Source: Limonium bicolor
Lineage: Eukaryota; Streptophyta; Magnoliopsida; Caryophyllales; Plumbaginaceae
NCBI GenBank assembly: GCA_023374045.1
Contig: CM041776.1
Span: 125,641,733-125,705,732 of the forward strand
Length of the DNA stretch: 64,000 bases
Direction: 5' to 3'
The position numbers were made by a program, and so were the translations under genes. The notes under the pieces were generated by a model, which saw nothing but the letters and a program-made list of their open reading frames with translations, searched no databases and was not told the DNA's origin. Positions within the stretch are counted from its first letter, which is position 1, and every line of letters begins with the position of its first letter. Shown here one piece after another: positions 10,039 through 22,138 of this stretch.

Positions 10039-10560
10039 GTTGTGGACTCGGTACCGAAGGTATCCTGAGCATCCTCACCGAAGCACAAGCCAGCAGAAGC
10101 GGCACCATCTTAACGGGAACATTCCCAGTAAATGGCATTGATGCCAATGTGTTATTCGACTCCGGCGCCTCTCACACTTTCGTATCACCATATTTCGTGA
10201 AGAGGTTGAAGCTAGATGCGGATGAGCTACCGAACTTCATGGTTACTCTCCCATCGAAGGAGCGGGTAAAGTGTACCAGATATTATCAATCGGCCACCAT
10301 CGAAATCAAAAACGAAACGTTTCCCATTTCCTTCATCCAGTTCAATGGATTGGGATTCGACTTAATCATCGGAATGAATTGGTTGGAGCGGCACAAGGGT
10401 AGAATCCTCTGCGCCGAGCATCGATTGCTGCTCAAGAGTTCTTCTGAGGTTACTGTATCTTACCGCCAGAGACCGAGAGAGCCTTCGACCATACTTATAT
10501 CTGCTATGGCTATGTATCGGGAGCTTAGAAAGGGCCAAGAAGTATATCTATGTTACGTAC
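10039..10560 (+). pseudogene. Retropepsin-type aspartic protease of the Ty3 element
   Basis: Reads ..GILSILTEAQA..TILTGTFPVNG..VLFDSGASHTFVSP, with the catalytic DSGA, then FDLIIGMNWLERHKG, the flap/second half typical of Ty3 proteases. It would cut the Gag-Pol polyprotein. The upstream methionine at 9951 belongs to noncoding-looking sequence, so the acceptor at 10038 is the better start. The frame is lost near 10555, where VPIVSEFPDVFPKELPG continues in another frame towards RT. Confidence 0.88.
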
Positions 10561-11455
10561 AAGACCTGAGAGAGATCCAGAGTTCAGTGATGAAGTACCG
10601 ATTGTATCCGAATTTCCTGATGTATTCCCTAAGGAGCTACCCGGCATGCCACCACCGAGAGCAGTGGAATTTGAGATTGACTTTTGCCAGGTACCGGTCC
10701 CATTGCTAGGGCACCATACCGCATGGCACCTGCTGAAATGACAGAACTGAAGGAGCAGTTACGTGATTTACTTGACAAAGGGTTTATACGCCCGAGCGTA
10801 TCACCCTGGGGAGCACCGGTTCTCTTCGTGAAGAAGAAGGACGGTAGCCTCCGACTTTGTATTGACTACCGCGAGCTGAATGCGGTCACAGTCAAGAATA
10901 AATACCCGTTGCCACGCATCGACGACCTATTCGACCAGCTGAAAGGAGCATCAGTCTTCTCCAAGATCGACCTCCGTTCTGGGTATCATCAGATCGCTAT
11001 CAAAGAGCAAGACATTGAGAAAACGGCATTCCGTACCAGATATGGCCACTACGAATTCACAGTGATGCCATTCGGTTTGTCAAATGCACCAGCTAAATTC
11101 ATGGACCTCATGAACCGTTTATTCAGTGAGCAGTTGGACACTTCAGTTGTTGTCTTCATCGACGACATCCTTGTATACTCAAAATCAGCAGAGGAACATG
11201 AAACCCACTTGAGGAAAGTACTAGAGACACTGCGCGAGAACCAGCTGTATGCGAAGTTCTCCAAATGCGAGTTCTGGCTTGATCAGGTATCATTCCTTGG
11301 ACATGTCATCTCGAGCGCAGGTATCTCAGTGGACCCTTCTAAGATAGAAGCTGTACGATCATGGCCTAGACCTAAGACTGTTACCGACATTCGGCTTTCT
11401 TGGTCTAGCCGGTTACTACCGGAGATTTGTAAGGGACTTCTCGAAAGTCGCTAAG
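10561..11455 (+). pseudogene. Reverse transcriptase of the Ty3 element
   Basis: Opens with the linker FPDVFPKELPGMPPPRAVE, shifts frame near 10690, then runs to 11454. Motifs: [67 protein letters not shown], catalytic [10 protein letters not shown] and FLGHVIS. It copies the element RNA into cDNA. The match is to chromoviruses of the Tekay/Del kind. A one-base shift near 11390 breaks the FLGLAGYYR region just before RNase H. Confidence 0.93.
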
Positions 11456-11950
11456 CCCATGACGACACTAATGAAGAAAGACGCACCGTTTGTATGGACA
11501 AGCGAGTGCGAGTTATCATTTCAGAAACTTAAAGACTCATTGACCTCAGCGCCCGTCCTTACTCTTCCAGAGGGCACAGAAAGATTTGAGGTATACTGTG
11601 ATGCATCAGGCAAAGGAATGGGATGCGTGCTCATGCAGCATGGCAAGGTTGTTGCTTATGGCTCCCGCCAGCTGAAAAAGCATGAGGAGAATTACCCGAC
11701 TCACGACTTAGAGTTAGGAGCCATTGTCTTCGCCTTGAAGATATGGCGACACTATCTCTATGGGTAAGCATCACCATCTACTCCGACCACAAGAGCTTAC
11801 AGTATGTATTCACGCAAAAAGAACTGAATTTGAGACAGAGAAGATGGATGGAATTTCTTTCAGATTATGACATCAACTTGCAGTATAAGGAAGGGAAGGC
11901 AAACATCGTAGCCGAAGCCCTGAGCCGTCGTGCACACTCGCTCCATTCGC
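11456..11950 (+). pseudogene. RNase H domain of the Ty3 element
   Basis: [15 protein letters not shown], then [18 protein letters not shown] with the first catalytic Asp, [20 protein letters not shown] with the Glu, and [12 protein letters not shown] with the next Asp, ending [12 protein letters not shown]. This is the standard Ty3 RNase H following RT. A frameshift near 11760 splits IWRHYLYG from ITIYSDHK. It degrades RNA in RNA:DNA hybrids during cDNA synthesis. Confidence 0.92.
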
Positions 11951-12039
11951 TACTCGCTTCTTCTAGCTTGGTTGACGAGGTGCGAGACGCTCAGTTGAGC
12001 GACCCTTACCTAACCGAAATCAGACAAAAGATTGAGAAT

Positions 12040-12599
12040 GGTACATTTGAGAAGAAGAAGTACGACTTCAAGCTACATGAAGATGGTTGATTCGGTTGAA
12101 TGGCAGGTTATGCGTCCCCCGAAGCAATGTTGAGCTAAGGGATCGCATCCTGCGAGGTTCACACAGTTCTGCCTTATCAGTCCATCCAGGAGCCTCCAAG
12201 ATGTACAAAGACATGAAGAGGTACTTCTGGTGGTCTGAAATGAAGTCGGATGTGACAGAATTTGTATTGAGATGCTTAACATGCCAGAAGGTAAAATTTG
12301 AACATCGTAGACCGGGCGGAATGGTACAATCGATGCCAGTTCCGGAGTGGAAATTTCATATATCTCCATGGATTTTGTTGTAGGACTCCCACCTGCTAGG
12401 GGAGGACTCAACATGATCTGGGTTGTAGTCGATCGCCTTACCAAGGTTGCCAGATTCATACCGATGAAGACACCTGGAAGGTAGTGAGCTAGCTGAGCTG
12501 TTCGACAAGGAGATTATCAGACACACGGAGTCCCAAAGACCATAGTATCTGATCGCGACACCAGATTTCTTTCAAGATACTGGAGAGCTACAAGGAAGC
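12040..12599 (+). pseudogene. Integrase of the Ty3 element, cut by an LTR
   Basis: The HHCC zinc-binding part is visible (HSSALSVHPGASKMYKDM..RCLTCQKVK), followed in other frames by [10 protein letters not shown] with the first catalytic Asp and TIVSDRDTRFLSRYW with the second. The sequence stops at ATRKL (12599), where an inverted LTR starts with TGTAATACCCC. The catalytic Glu, C-terminal domain and any chromodomain are absent. At least three frameshifts or stops lie within it. Confidence 0.9.
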
Positions 12600-15500
12600 T
12601 GTAATACCCCAACCCGAAATCCAATAAACTGAACGGCAAACACTCCAAATAAAATACAACTGCAGCGGAAATAAATACAACAACCGGGCGGTATTACAAT
12701 GCCGTTGGCCACCCTTATGACCAACAAGGCTAAGTCCAAATACAATCCTCAAATGTCACGGTCTGGAATACAGATACAACCCGAGATACTAGGAATCGAA
12801 CTCAAAGTAAAATACTGAAATAAAACAATTACTAATAGTAGACTCCCAAAGCTTGGTCTACCCCACCTACACTCAGTGTAGTGAACTTCTCAATCTTCAG
12901 GTACCTGAAAAATGGGGGTGCCCCCAAAGGGGCTCAGCAAACAATGCTGGTATGGAAAACGTGCAGCCCATCGTCTACCGGGCCACACCAACTACTTTGT
13001 CGAATACATGCAGTTCATTTTATAAAGCTGTAAACAAGCATAGTCTGATAATAACAAGTATCCATACAAGGACAATAATGTCACATAGAACAAGACACAG
13101 AAGGTCGAGTTAGCTGAACTGAAATTCTTTACTGATAGTCGGTCCACACAATGGGACTGACAGTTATAACTGAATATCTGAAATAGTGGAGGTATAGTGA
13201 CCTCGTTATAAAGAAAGGTTGGGTATAAAAACCCCAGGAGATGACGTAGTCAAACCCTGAACTGAATGGCGTGGGAAATAAGAACCCACTAGAGGAATAA
13301 AGTCTTCCTCGAACTGAAGGGCATTTGAATCCCGGAAGGAATAAAGTCTTCCTCCCAACTGAATGTTCCGTCGCGACGTAGTAGGAGACGACCTGAGACA
13401 GGTACAACTCCCGTAGCATGCATGGCCAGATCCAACTGGGCTCCTCAATCTCGAAGTATATAATTGTTAAGTGTCATATAAAGACGTTAAACAAGAACAC
13501 AATGTGTATTGTCAATTATCACGTTTAGGATAATGACGTATTTTATAAAGTGAATTTAGTGAGAGACTTGAGTACAAGTCCTCGGTATACTGAAACGCAG
13601 GTATTTAATCCACTGGTATAGTAGTGTTTGTATGCGTGGGACATACACGTTGTAGTCAGCAACAATCACGCACATAAATAATACCACAGTGTGCAAGAGT
13701 AAAACAACAGTTTACATTAATTATCTTGGTCGTTATTACAACAACAGATAGCACACAAGCCAGTGTAATCCGTTAGAAAACAGGTTGCAAGAATCCCATA
13801 CCGTTCACCGTAGACTGTACTGTTTAGTTCCCGGTCAACGTCTGGTCAAACAAAGTCCTAGAACAGGATTAACTGAGAGGGTTAATTTATGTTACCCTTA
13901 TATAATGATTCTATTGAATCTTTTAACAAATCTTGTATTGTTATTTCATGTGAGGTTTATTTCTTTTAATTACCTCATGGTTTTATGTATAACTTATTTG
14001 TTATTCCTTTTGATTTATTTGTAAACCCTTTAATGTACATAAATGTGTTTATTTATTCATGTACTATATTTGTTGTTTATTTAATTGTCTAGTTGACATA
14101 ACAACTTATAATTTTCTTAACAATATTTAAATGTCTTACAATGACATAAAAATCTTATAGTTTTCATTATTCCTCCTTTAACCAAAAGTAATAATCATTG
14201 GTTACCCTTAAATTCCTTATAACTATATAAGTCATAGTTTAAACTTCATAACTCCTTTAATCAAAATTCTTTCTTTCTAATTCCTCAAAAATCCATGTAG
14301 GACCTATATTTATTTTAATCTAAATTCTTACCCTTGTACTTCGGTTATTTACAAAACAACCACATAAAATCATAAACCTTATATTAAATTCTAATCTCAT
14401 TATATTATAGAGTTTTAATTTCTTATTTAGCTAAATTACAAAGCCACCCCTAATATTTTGGTATATAGCTTTTAAATATTATAACTCTCAAAAATTACAA
14501 CTTAGCCCTTTAAATTTTCGGCCAACATATATTTATTCCTTATAATTACAATCTAACCACCAAATCTTATAACTTTTACATAATGACATGTAAACTATAG
14601 TTTTAATTTTAATTCTCCATAAATGCCGATTATATATATTTAAATTCTTAATTACCAAACTAACCCCAAACAATTCGGCTTTGTCATTGAACTTTCCATT
14701 AATTACATTTTCACCCCAAAACTTAATAATAGATATTTAATAACTTATAAACTATAGTTTAAGTATTTAATTCTTCTAAAATTCAAAAGCGCACCTAATA
14801 ATTTCCTTAATTATGAATTCGCCCCATTTATATTCTAAACTTTCATAACAACTTTTATAAATTACATAATAGCCCAAAACTTTATAAAAAGTTATTTAAA
14901 GCTTGTTTAAATTATCTAAAATTCTTAAACTTAGTTCCTAACCTTATATTATATTATAATTACACCAAGCAGCCCCTTAGCTCACGGTTTTTATAATAGC
15001 ACACTAAACTTTGTAAAAATTACATTTAATCCACATAACTTAATTAATTAGCCATTTAAACACTAATAGAATATTTTTAACTCACCAAACTTTATGATAT
15101 AAGTTTATATACCTAAGTAGGTCATTAAAACCTATTTTTCAATTAGAGTATTCGGCCATAAATATTTGGTGACCATATAGTATATAAAAGTGGATTTATA
15201 TGTCTAAATAATTATGAATAAATTCATAGGAGTTATATAACTCATGTATAAATTATTGTAATGTCTTATATAAATTCTAAGCTCAAAATGAAGAACTTTT
15301 GCCCTTGGATATTCGGCATGAATTAATTTGTAACATAGGTAAACTTTGTGACACAAAATGTGTCTTAAGGTAAATATTTTTCTATATATGTTATAGGTTA
15401 TACTTTTGGCATATAAGACCATATATTTTCGGTTTCATATAACCTAGGAGATATAAATAATTTTTGTATAATTTTTAGAAGCTTAACAAAGCTTATAGCA

Positions 15501-17469
15501 TAAAGGTTTATATAGTAAACTTACTTCTTAACAAGGTGGTTAAGTGCTTGAACTTATCCTTGAACCTCCAAGCTTTCTCCAAGGTAATTTTTGTTGCTCC
15601 TTTTCGGTTTTATGCAAGAGATGAAGGATGTTTAGGAGTTAGATCTTCAACAAAGATCTTAAGTAGTTTGGAAGTAGTTTTACAAGACTTTACCTTAGAT
15701 TCTTCCCTTATGATTTCGGCTCACCCAAGATAAATGAAGAGTAAGTTTTCCTTCATCAAAATGAAGAAGAAAAAGAGACTTAGAAGAGGTAGAACTTGGT
15801 TACACATAAAAATGTGCTTTAAGGATTTTCAAGCTTTGAAACCTACCTTAAGATAACCTTGAGATGCTCCTTGATTTAATGTTGGTTTGGACAACCTTCT
15901 TGGAGAACTAAATGTGGCCGAACCCACTTGATATGCTAGGAGAGTTTTGCTTCAAGACTTGCCAAGAAATGCTAGGAAATTACCTTAGATGAAGATAGAA
16001 GTTAAAACTCCATTAATGGACTTAAGAGCTTCAAAGGAAGAAGATGAAGCTAGAAGAGAGAAGGGAGAAGCTTACCAAGCCGTGCAAGAATAGGGCAAGG
16101 GAGCAAATGAGGCTTGGCTCACGTAAATAAAGAGGGCAATTGGAATTTGATTTTCTTTTGTCAAATTTTAATGTCATTTGACAATTCTTTTCCTTAGTTT
16201 AATTCATGGTTGATTGGCTCAATAAATGACTCCTTTCCAGCAATAAAAACCGGCCATGTTATAGGGCATGTGAGGTGTGACAAGGCAAGAGTTGGCAAGG
16301 CAATTATGCTAGCTAGAAGACAAGGTAGAAAAGTGAGTTTATTCCTTTGATTTTTCAATGTCCATTGACTTGTCCTCTTCCTCATTATGTTGCACGATTT
16401 TTAAGGACTGAATGGGGGTCTCCATCGGTTTTGAAGAGCCAAGGAAGAAGCATGTTAGGTCACATGGTGAAGAAGGAATCAAATAAAGTAGATCTTAGAT
16501 CTACTTTTTACTTTTTCCATTTGTTTTTGTTCTAGCTCACATGGCCTTATTCCATGGCCTAATTTCGACAGCTATCTGATCAAATGAACCTACATACTTA
16601 GACATTAAGTAATATAACACATGGGATGATGAGTCATCATGTTTTAAGCCTTTTATAAATTTTTAAAGCAAATTTTATACTAGTTTTTGCCCTTAAAATC
16701 GGCCCCTATAGAGAGCCTTGTTGACTAGTCACACCAACTTATTTAGAAGGTCATTTTAACCCTTTTTAAGATTACCAATTCGTGGCATGTCAAAAACTAC
16801 AAGGTAATTGCGTAAACGCATTTTCGTGACACCCGAAGGTGTTTTTTTTGTGCTCTAAGGAAATTTTGGGAAACCATTGTTATTATGAGTTCCAAGTGTT
16901 TGTAAACACTTTTATAGTAAATAAACATATACTAAGATGTTACATTGAGTTATATGGGGTATATCAACCCGTGACATAATTTACGGGCCATCGGGACACT
17001 CCCGGGCCAAAAAGGAGCGCTAAGAAATCCTCCTTTGGTTTTTGCTGAATTTTGAGAAACCACTTCGTGGGTTCTCTTTAGAATGATAAAATGATGTTAG
17101 GAACTCTAGGAATTAATTTTATAGGAGTTCGTGCCACCTCGGCACTCCTCCGGACTTTTCGTGCTTTAAGGAGCGGGTGTGAGCACTCCCGAGCATTTTG
17201 GTATTTGACTGAATATAGCTTAGGGATATATTTGTATATTCATATAATAATTGTATGACCATTTAGTTTGAATATTAGAGGGTCATACAAGGTCATGTTT
17301 GACCATATGCTTCTAAGGCGTTTTAGCGTTTATGGTGAAACGACTGTTTTTACGTAACGTTTTTCATGCATGGGTTTGCATGGCGAACGTGAAATGATTT
17401 TAATATTTGGATTATATTCCAATAAATAATGATTTAAATAATATTATTTAGATTTGGGGGGGTATTTCA
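12600..17469 (-). mobile_element. Reverse-oriented LTR of the same Ty3 family (copy D)
   Basis: On the plus strand it opens TGTAATACCCCAACCC and ends GGGGGTATTTCA, the reversed termini of the family. The 'ggggctcagcaaacaatgctg' zone at 12938 and 'ccgggccacac' at 12980 match the reverse of 6780-6860 and the same zone in copy F. A 2-kb AT-rich tract (13870-15520) and a leader-like part (15530-16100) follow in the expected order. About 4.9 kb. The flanks (GAAGC left, ACCAT right) do not match as a 5-bp duplication, and the right flank is Athila-like rather than the rest of the integrase, so a rearrangement or deletion occurred at one end. Confidence 0.75.
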
Positions 17470-17902
17470 ACCATCTTTTATGTCTCTACACTGGGACTTG
17501 TGAAACACATTGGTAACCAACAATGAGAGTTGAGTTTTCTTTAATGCAAATGCTAAATGCCTAAAATTTTCTTCTCATCTCTTGAGCAAGAATAAATCAA
17601 ATGCACAAATCTATTTTTCCTTTTGTTTTCTTCTCAATGCCCATTCTTGAAAGAATTTGGCCATGGTAAAAGTTCTCCAAGTTACCTAATCAAGCTTTGA
17701 AGCACTCTGGATCATACCCCAAAACTCTATATTTTATTTTTGCCTAAGCTTACCCCATGCCACCAGTAGGTGATGGTTCACACTCCTCAAAGGTTTTAAT
17801 CATTTTTTGCTTCTTTTCTTATCTTATAATTCTTGCTAGTATTTATTAGCTCTGAGCATTTTCTACTTGCTCCAGTTCATATTTTTGATTGAGAACAAGC
17901 AC

Positions 17903-17922
17903 AAGGTAGGTGTGGGGGAGTT
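17903..17922 (+). promoter_or_regulatory. Polypurine tract of the Athila-like element
   Basis: AAGGTAGGTGTGGGGGAGTT sits directly before the LTR start TGATAAG, the normal place for the plus-strand primer. Confidence 0.65.
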
Positions 17923-18418
17923 TGATAAGTGTACAAATGAGCATATTTTAGGGTGTATTCATGTGCTTTATCAACACTTATCATGCTCATTTCTCTACTT
18001 TCACTAGTTTTCCTCTAACTTTGTGTTTTATTGATGTTCTTACACATTTATTAATGAAACATGAGGATAACCAAGCTAGGAGCAAAGCAGACAGTGAGAG
18101 GAGCGTGTGGGCGCAAATGGATCTCAAATCAGAGCTAAAACAAAGATTATGGGTCAATACAAGCAAGTAACCTACCGGACATATATGTCCGGACGAAGGC
18201 TGCAAGTTGAGTGCCCCTTAGCTACAACTATTTGGGTATGTGTCCGGCTGGACAGACCTGGGCAGCACACAACTTAGTAGCTTGCCCAACAGGTTACACA
18301 ACCACAAACAACACTTGAGCTTTGTCTCGCTCGGACACACTCTAACGAGTCAGTCATGTCCAGACATATAACACGAACAGCAGACCCAGATGGCTCCATT
18401 GAAGTAGTAGATCGATGC

Positions 18419-18906
18419 TAGGGGTGAGCATATATTTGGATAATTCAGTTAACCGAAATCCAAATTGTATAAACAAAATTGGATTTCGGTTATTTCGGTT
18501 AAAAACTGAATAATCCAAATTTTGACCAAAATTGAATTAACCGTTATCCAAATTATCCAAAATCCAAAATTTTTTTGAGTGAAAAAACCAAAAGTCGAAT
18601 TAAAATTCAAATTTTAGTTAGTTCATATTCATATTTCAATTAACCGAAATTTATAGAAAAAAATCGAAAATCAAATAGTTTCTTTTAACGACTAAAAAAA
18701 AGAGAATAGTTTAAAAAAAATTAATTTGGATAATTCGGTAACCGAATTAGACAGAGTGAAAACCAAAATCCAAACCAAATTATAATTTGGATATTCGAAT
18801 AACCAAAATTTAAATTCAGTTACAAAAGGTTAAAAATCCAATAAAAAAATTTGGTTATTTCAGTTTTTGAATAAATCCAAATATCCAAACTGAATGCTCA
18901 CCCATA
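18419..18906. mobile_element. hAT-type MITE, 488 bp, with 8-bp TSD
   Basis: Terminal inverted repeats TAGGGGTGAGCAT and ATGCTCACCCATA are flanked on both sides by ATCGATGC (18411-18418 and 18907-18914), a perfect 8-bp target duplication. The interior is made of repeated 'ttggataattcggtt'/'aaccgaaatccaaat' words in both orientations. It has no coding capacity, so it is a non-autonomous hAT element. Confidence 0.92.
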
Positions 18907-19459
18907 ATCGATGCGATAAACTAAGGAAAAAAAGAGAGAAAATGAGGGGTTTGTCCACGAGCATCGAGCCGCACGACACAGAAAATGCTTGAATAACCTC
19001 CTTGTACCTAAGGATGAGATTTTGCCCCAAAATCCTGAGAGCTTCATTGTTGAATTTTGAGCTTAATGTATGAGTATATTGAGTTTTTATGGCTTTTAAG
19101 CTCGTCTACAAGATAACAGGGGATTTGCATAAGGATTGCTCAATTTTATTATCAATGTGTTAAATTGGTTTAGTTTATGTCGTCGATTAGTTTAACATAT
19201 AGTGTGGGTTTCTACCGTAGTTAATCAAAAGTAGAGATCTATACTATTGAGGACTAAATCAATCAAAGGTCGTAGAGATAGATTGCATTGCAACTTAGGG
19301 GAACTTGCACTTAGTTTTACCGATCGAATTGGGAGCTTGAATTAACCTTCGGGTTCCGACTAAATTGGTTAGGAATAGTAGACCTTGACTAGGCTGCTAG
19401 TTAAGTGTTCCCGTCATTTAGCTATGATTTCAAGAGTCGATGATCGATAGTAAAGGGAT

Positions 19460-20283
19460 GATGGGTGTTGTGCAAAATAGTAGTGAAACTATCTTACTAA
19501 CTATGGACAGTGAACCCAATCATTGTAGTACAACAAGATCGTATCCACAAGGACTTCGTAACTATCTAGTTAATTATAAGGTTAGTTAATGTGCATAGAA
19601 AATATATAAAAATGCATAAACTTAAATTGGGGGTTTTTGAGTTTTGGTTTGATAATGAAGAAATAAGCAAAACAATAAAACTAAACTAACTAAAATAGGA
19701 TAGAGGTAGCCCGGGATGGATATTTGCACCCATCCTCCCCTTACTACCGATTGTTGACCCTTGAACTTATAGCTAAACAATGGAACACTTAATTAATTAG
19801 CGGCCTAATCTAGGCCTACTAATCCTAACCAATTTAACCGGGATTTCTCAATCAGCTAAGCCTCGGGTCTATCGACAACACTAAGCTCAAGTTCCCCAAA
19901 GTTGTAGTGTAGTCTGATCTCAAAATCATTGAATTAGAGTACACTGTTCTAGTTCCCAATGGTTTAGGCTTCTATCTCAGAATCACATTTTGATAGAATC
20001 CCACAATAATGCTAAACTAATCGGTAGGCCAAACCAACCAATTTAACACATAGATGATAATTTGGACAAACCCTAAACAAATCCCCAAATCATGAGTAAC
20101 AAGTTCAAGAATAATAATACCCAATAATCATCTTCATTAAGCACAATGACTAAATAAAGCATAAAAACAAGTTCAAGATTCAACAATGGAGTTTTAGGGA
20201 TTTTGGGGCAAAATCCCCATCCCAAACTACAAGGGAGGTTAAGCCTCCATTAGAGGATAAATGAGAGAGAAAGGAGAAGAAAT
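19460..20283 (-). mobile_element. Inverted Athila-like LTR, cut by the assembly gap
   Basis: Read on the minus strand this segment repeats the plan of 19000-19459: 'gattttgccccaaaatcc', 'attgttgaa', 'tgtgttaaattggtt', 'gaacttg..cttag', 'aaattggttagga' and the final '..cacccatca'. It is therefore a related LTR in opposite orientation, ending at 19460 with TGATGGGTG on the plus strand. The other end lies in the N run. Confidence 0.6.
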
Positions 20284-20783
20284 NNNNNNNNNNNNNNNNN
20301 NNNNNNNNNNNNNNNNNNNNNNNNNNNNNNNNNNNNNNNNNNNNNNNNNNNNNNNNNNNNNNNNNNNNNNNNNNNNNNNNNNNNNNNNNNNNNNNNNNNN
20401 NNNNNNNNNNNNNNNNNNNNNNNNNNNNNNNNNNNNNNNNNNNNNNNNNNNNNNNNNNNNNNNNNNNNNNNNNNNNNNNNNNNNNNNNNNNNNNNNNNNN
20501 NNNNNNNNNNNNNNNNNNNNNNNNNNNNNNNNNNNNNNNNNNNNNNNNNNNNNNNNNNNNNNNNNNNNNNNNNNNNNNNNNNNNNNNNNNNNNNNNNNNN
20601 NNNNNNNNNNNNNNNNNNNNNNNNNNNNNNNNNNNNNNNNNNNNNNNNNNNNNNNNNNNNNNNNNNNNNNNNNNNNNNNNNNNNNNNNNNNNNNNNNNNN
20701 NNNNNNNNNNNNNNNNNNNNNNNNNNNNNNNNNNNNNNNNNNNNNNNNNNNNNNNNNNNNNNNNNNNNNNNNNNNNNNNNNNN
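20284..20783. other. Assembly gap (500 N)
   Basis: Exactly 500 N, an arbitrary scaffold gap length. Translations running across it carry no information. Confidence 0.99.
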
Positions 20784-22138
20784 ATGGTTTTCTAATTACT
20801 GTTTTTCTTTGTTTCAGGAACAATTGGCTTCATAATGGATCTTAATTATGAGTCTTCTTTATGAAATTGATAATGGTTTTCATTTAACGCAACATATAAT
20901 TTTATCATTTAGTTTCTCAAATCATTAGTTTAACTCTTAAACTATTTTTTATTTAATTTTTCTATTCACTGGTTGATCTTCTTTTGCAGTTCATCAATGA
21001 ATTTAGGATGCTGGCTCGAATATTATAGTCGAAAAAGATGATGATTCCTCTTCTTCTTTTTGTAATTTTTTGGTTCCTCATGAAAATGCAACAATGTTCC
21101 TACTTATAGTTTATGAATCTGCCCTTGTTTGCTCTTCAAAAATGTAGAATTTGAACAATAAGCATCGTTGATGACAAGCTAGCAGCTTAAGGGCATCAAG
21201 TCAATATATTGTTATTTTCAGGTTAACTTTGTTTTGATAAGCCTACATTAAATGTTTAATGTATCTATTTTTGTATTGATGAGAAGTGCTAGGTGTAGAT
21301 TGCTTAAAATGACAAATTTTAACATATATAGTCAGACAGTTTTTAGCGTAGCTAATTTAGAGACATGTACTTTATAGATTTGTTTTAAAATTTTTGTTTG
21401 TTTACTACATTTTCATTTAATTTATGACTTTTGTGTTTTTCCTTCGTTCATATATGAGCAACTCGATATTTCTCTAGGAAAACAATGAAGTAGTGAAAAC
21501 TCAGACCGTATTAGAAAAATGATGAGAACTGCTTAGAGTAGGTTGTGCCACATTTCAAAGAGGAAAAATAATTCTTAAGTTGTTGAACAAGTTTATTTGA
21601 GTGCTTTTACTTAGTCCCACACTTGTACCCTTTGATGTTTTAATTCTTTCATTTTTCTCAACATTACAATTAGATTTAAACAAAGTTAATTTAGGTACAC
21701 TCTTTTATTGTATTGAATCCATGTACTAAATCATACATTTTTTTCATAGTGCTTCTTTTTGTCATTATGTTTTCCACCGTTTAAAATTTTCCAATTGTGT
21801 TGGTATTCAATTTAAGTTCCAAAATTAACTATATAAAATGTCTTATTACGCTTGCTCGTTGTGCTTTGAAAGAAGCATGAAAGAAGATGCATACATGATA
21901 AGTGATTAAATAATGTAATTATAGGGTCTTAATACACCTTCATTTCCTGCAACTGTTGACCTATTTTACCACTTTATAGAGCATTTCTTTAGTATAGGTG
22001 AACTTATACAATTTTGGTTATGATATAGGTAAAATTATCTGAGCATGTTTTTGAGGTTAAAGAAATCCTTTGGCCAAGATTCAACACTGTGGGAAGCAGA
22101 TCAAGAATTACAGAGCAGTTCGGGAAGTTTTCAGTAGA
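20784..22138. other. AT-rich stretch without a supported gene
   Basis: Contains intron-like 'tttgcag' and 'tttcag' acceptors (about 20818, 20988) and short open pieces, for example 'VKLSEHVFEVKEI' near 22030. None is long enough or familiar enough to call. It may be remnant intron/exon sequence or a decayed element. No repeat was seen by eye. Confidence 0.4.

Larger units (their letters stand above)
3485..12599 (+). mobile_element. Ty3/gypsy chromovirus-like element with an AlkB domain, 3' truncated
   Basis: Order seen: 5' LTR, primer-binding-like TGGTAT, gag with Retrotrans_gag-type and zinc-knuckle segments, an AlkB-type dioxygenase, aspartic protease (DSGASH), reverse transcriptase ([10 protein letters not shown]), RNase H and the start of integrase. 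The PR-RT-RH-INT order is that of Ty3/gypsy elements, and the RT resembles Tekay/Del chromoviruses. The body carries many single-base frameshifts and is dead as read. It stops inside the integrase core at 12599, where a reverse-oriented LTR begins, so the chromodomain, polypurine tract and 3' LTR are missing. The AlkB domain is not part of the standard layout of this lineage and is the key feature of the window. Confidence 0.88.
17470..19459 (+). mobile_element. 3' end of an Athila/Tat-like element: internal tail plus LTR
   Basis: Noncoding tail (17470-17902), then 'gaacaagcacaaggtaggtg', a polypurine tract and an LTR start TGATAAGTGTACAAATGAGC at 17923. The phrase 'gaacaagca..ggtgtgggggagtttgataagtgt' is characteristic of the 3' junction of Athila-like Ty3 elements. 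The LTR contains a TGTCCGGACA-type dyad zone (18176-18360) and a hAT MITE (18419-18906). It runs to about 19459, where an inverted copy of a related LTR begins. No coding part remains. Confidence 0.65.

Noticed and set aside
20239..20845. Long reading frames across N runs (also 43464-44173 and 62651-63202)
   Set aside because: Almost all codons are unknown bases; they carry no evidence.
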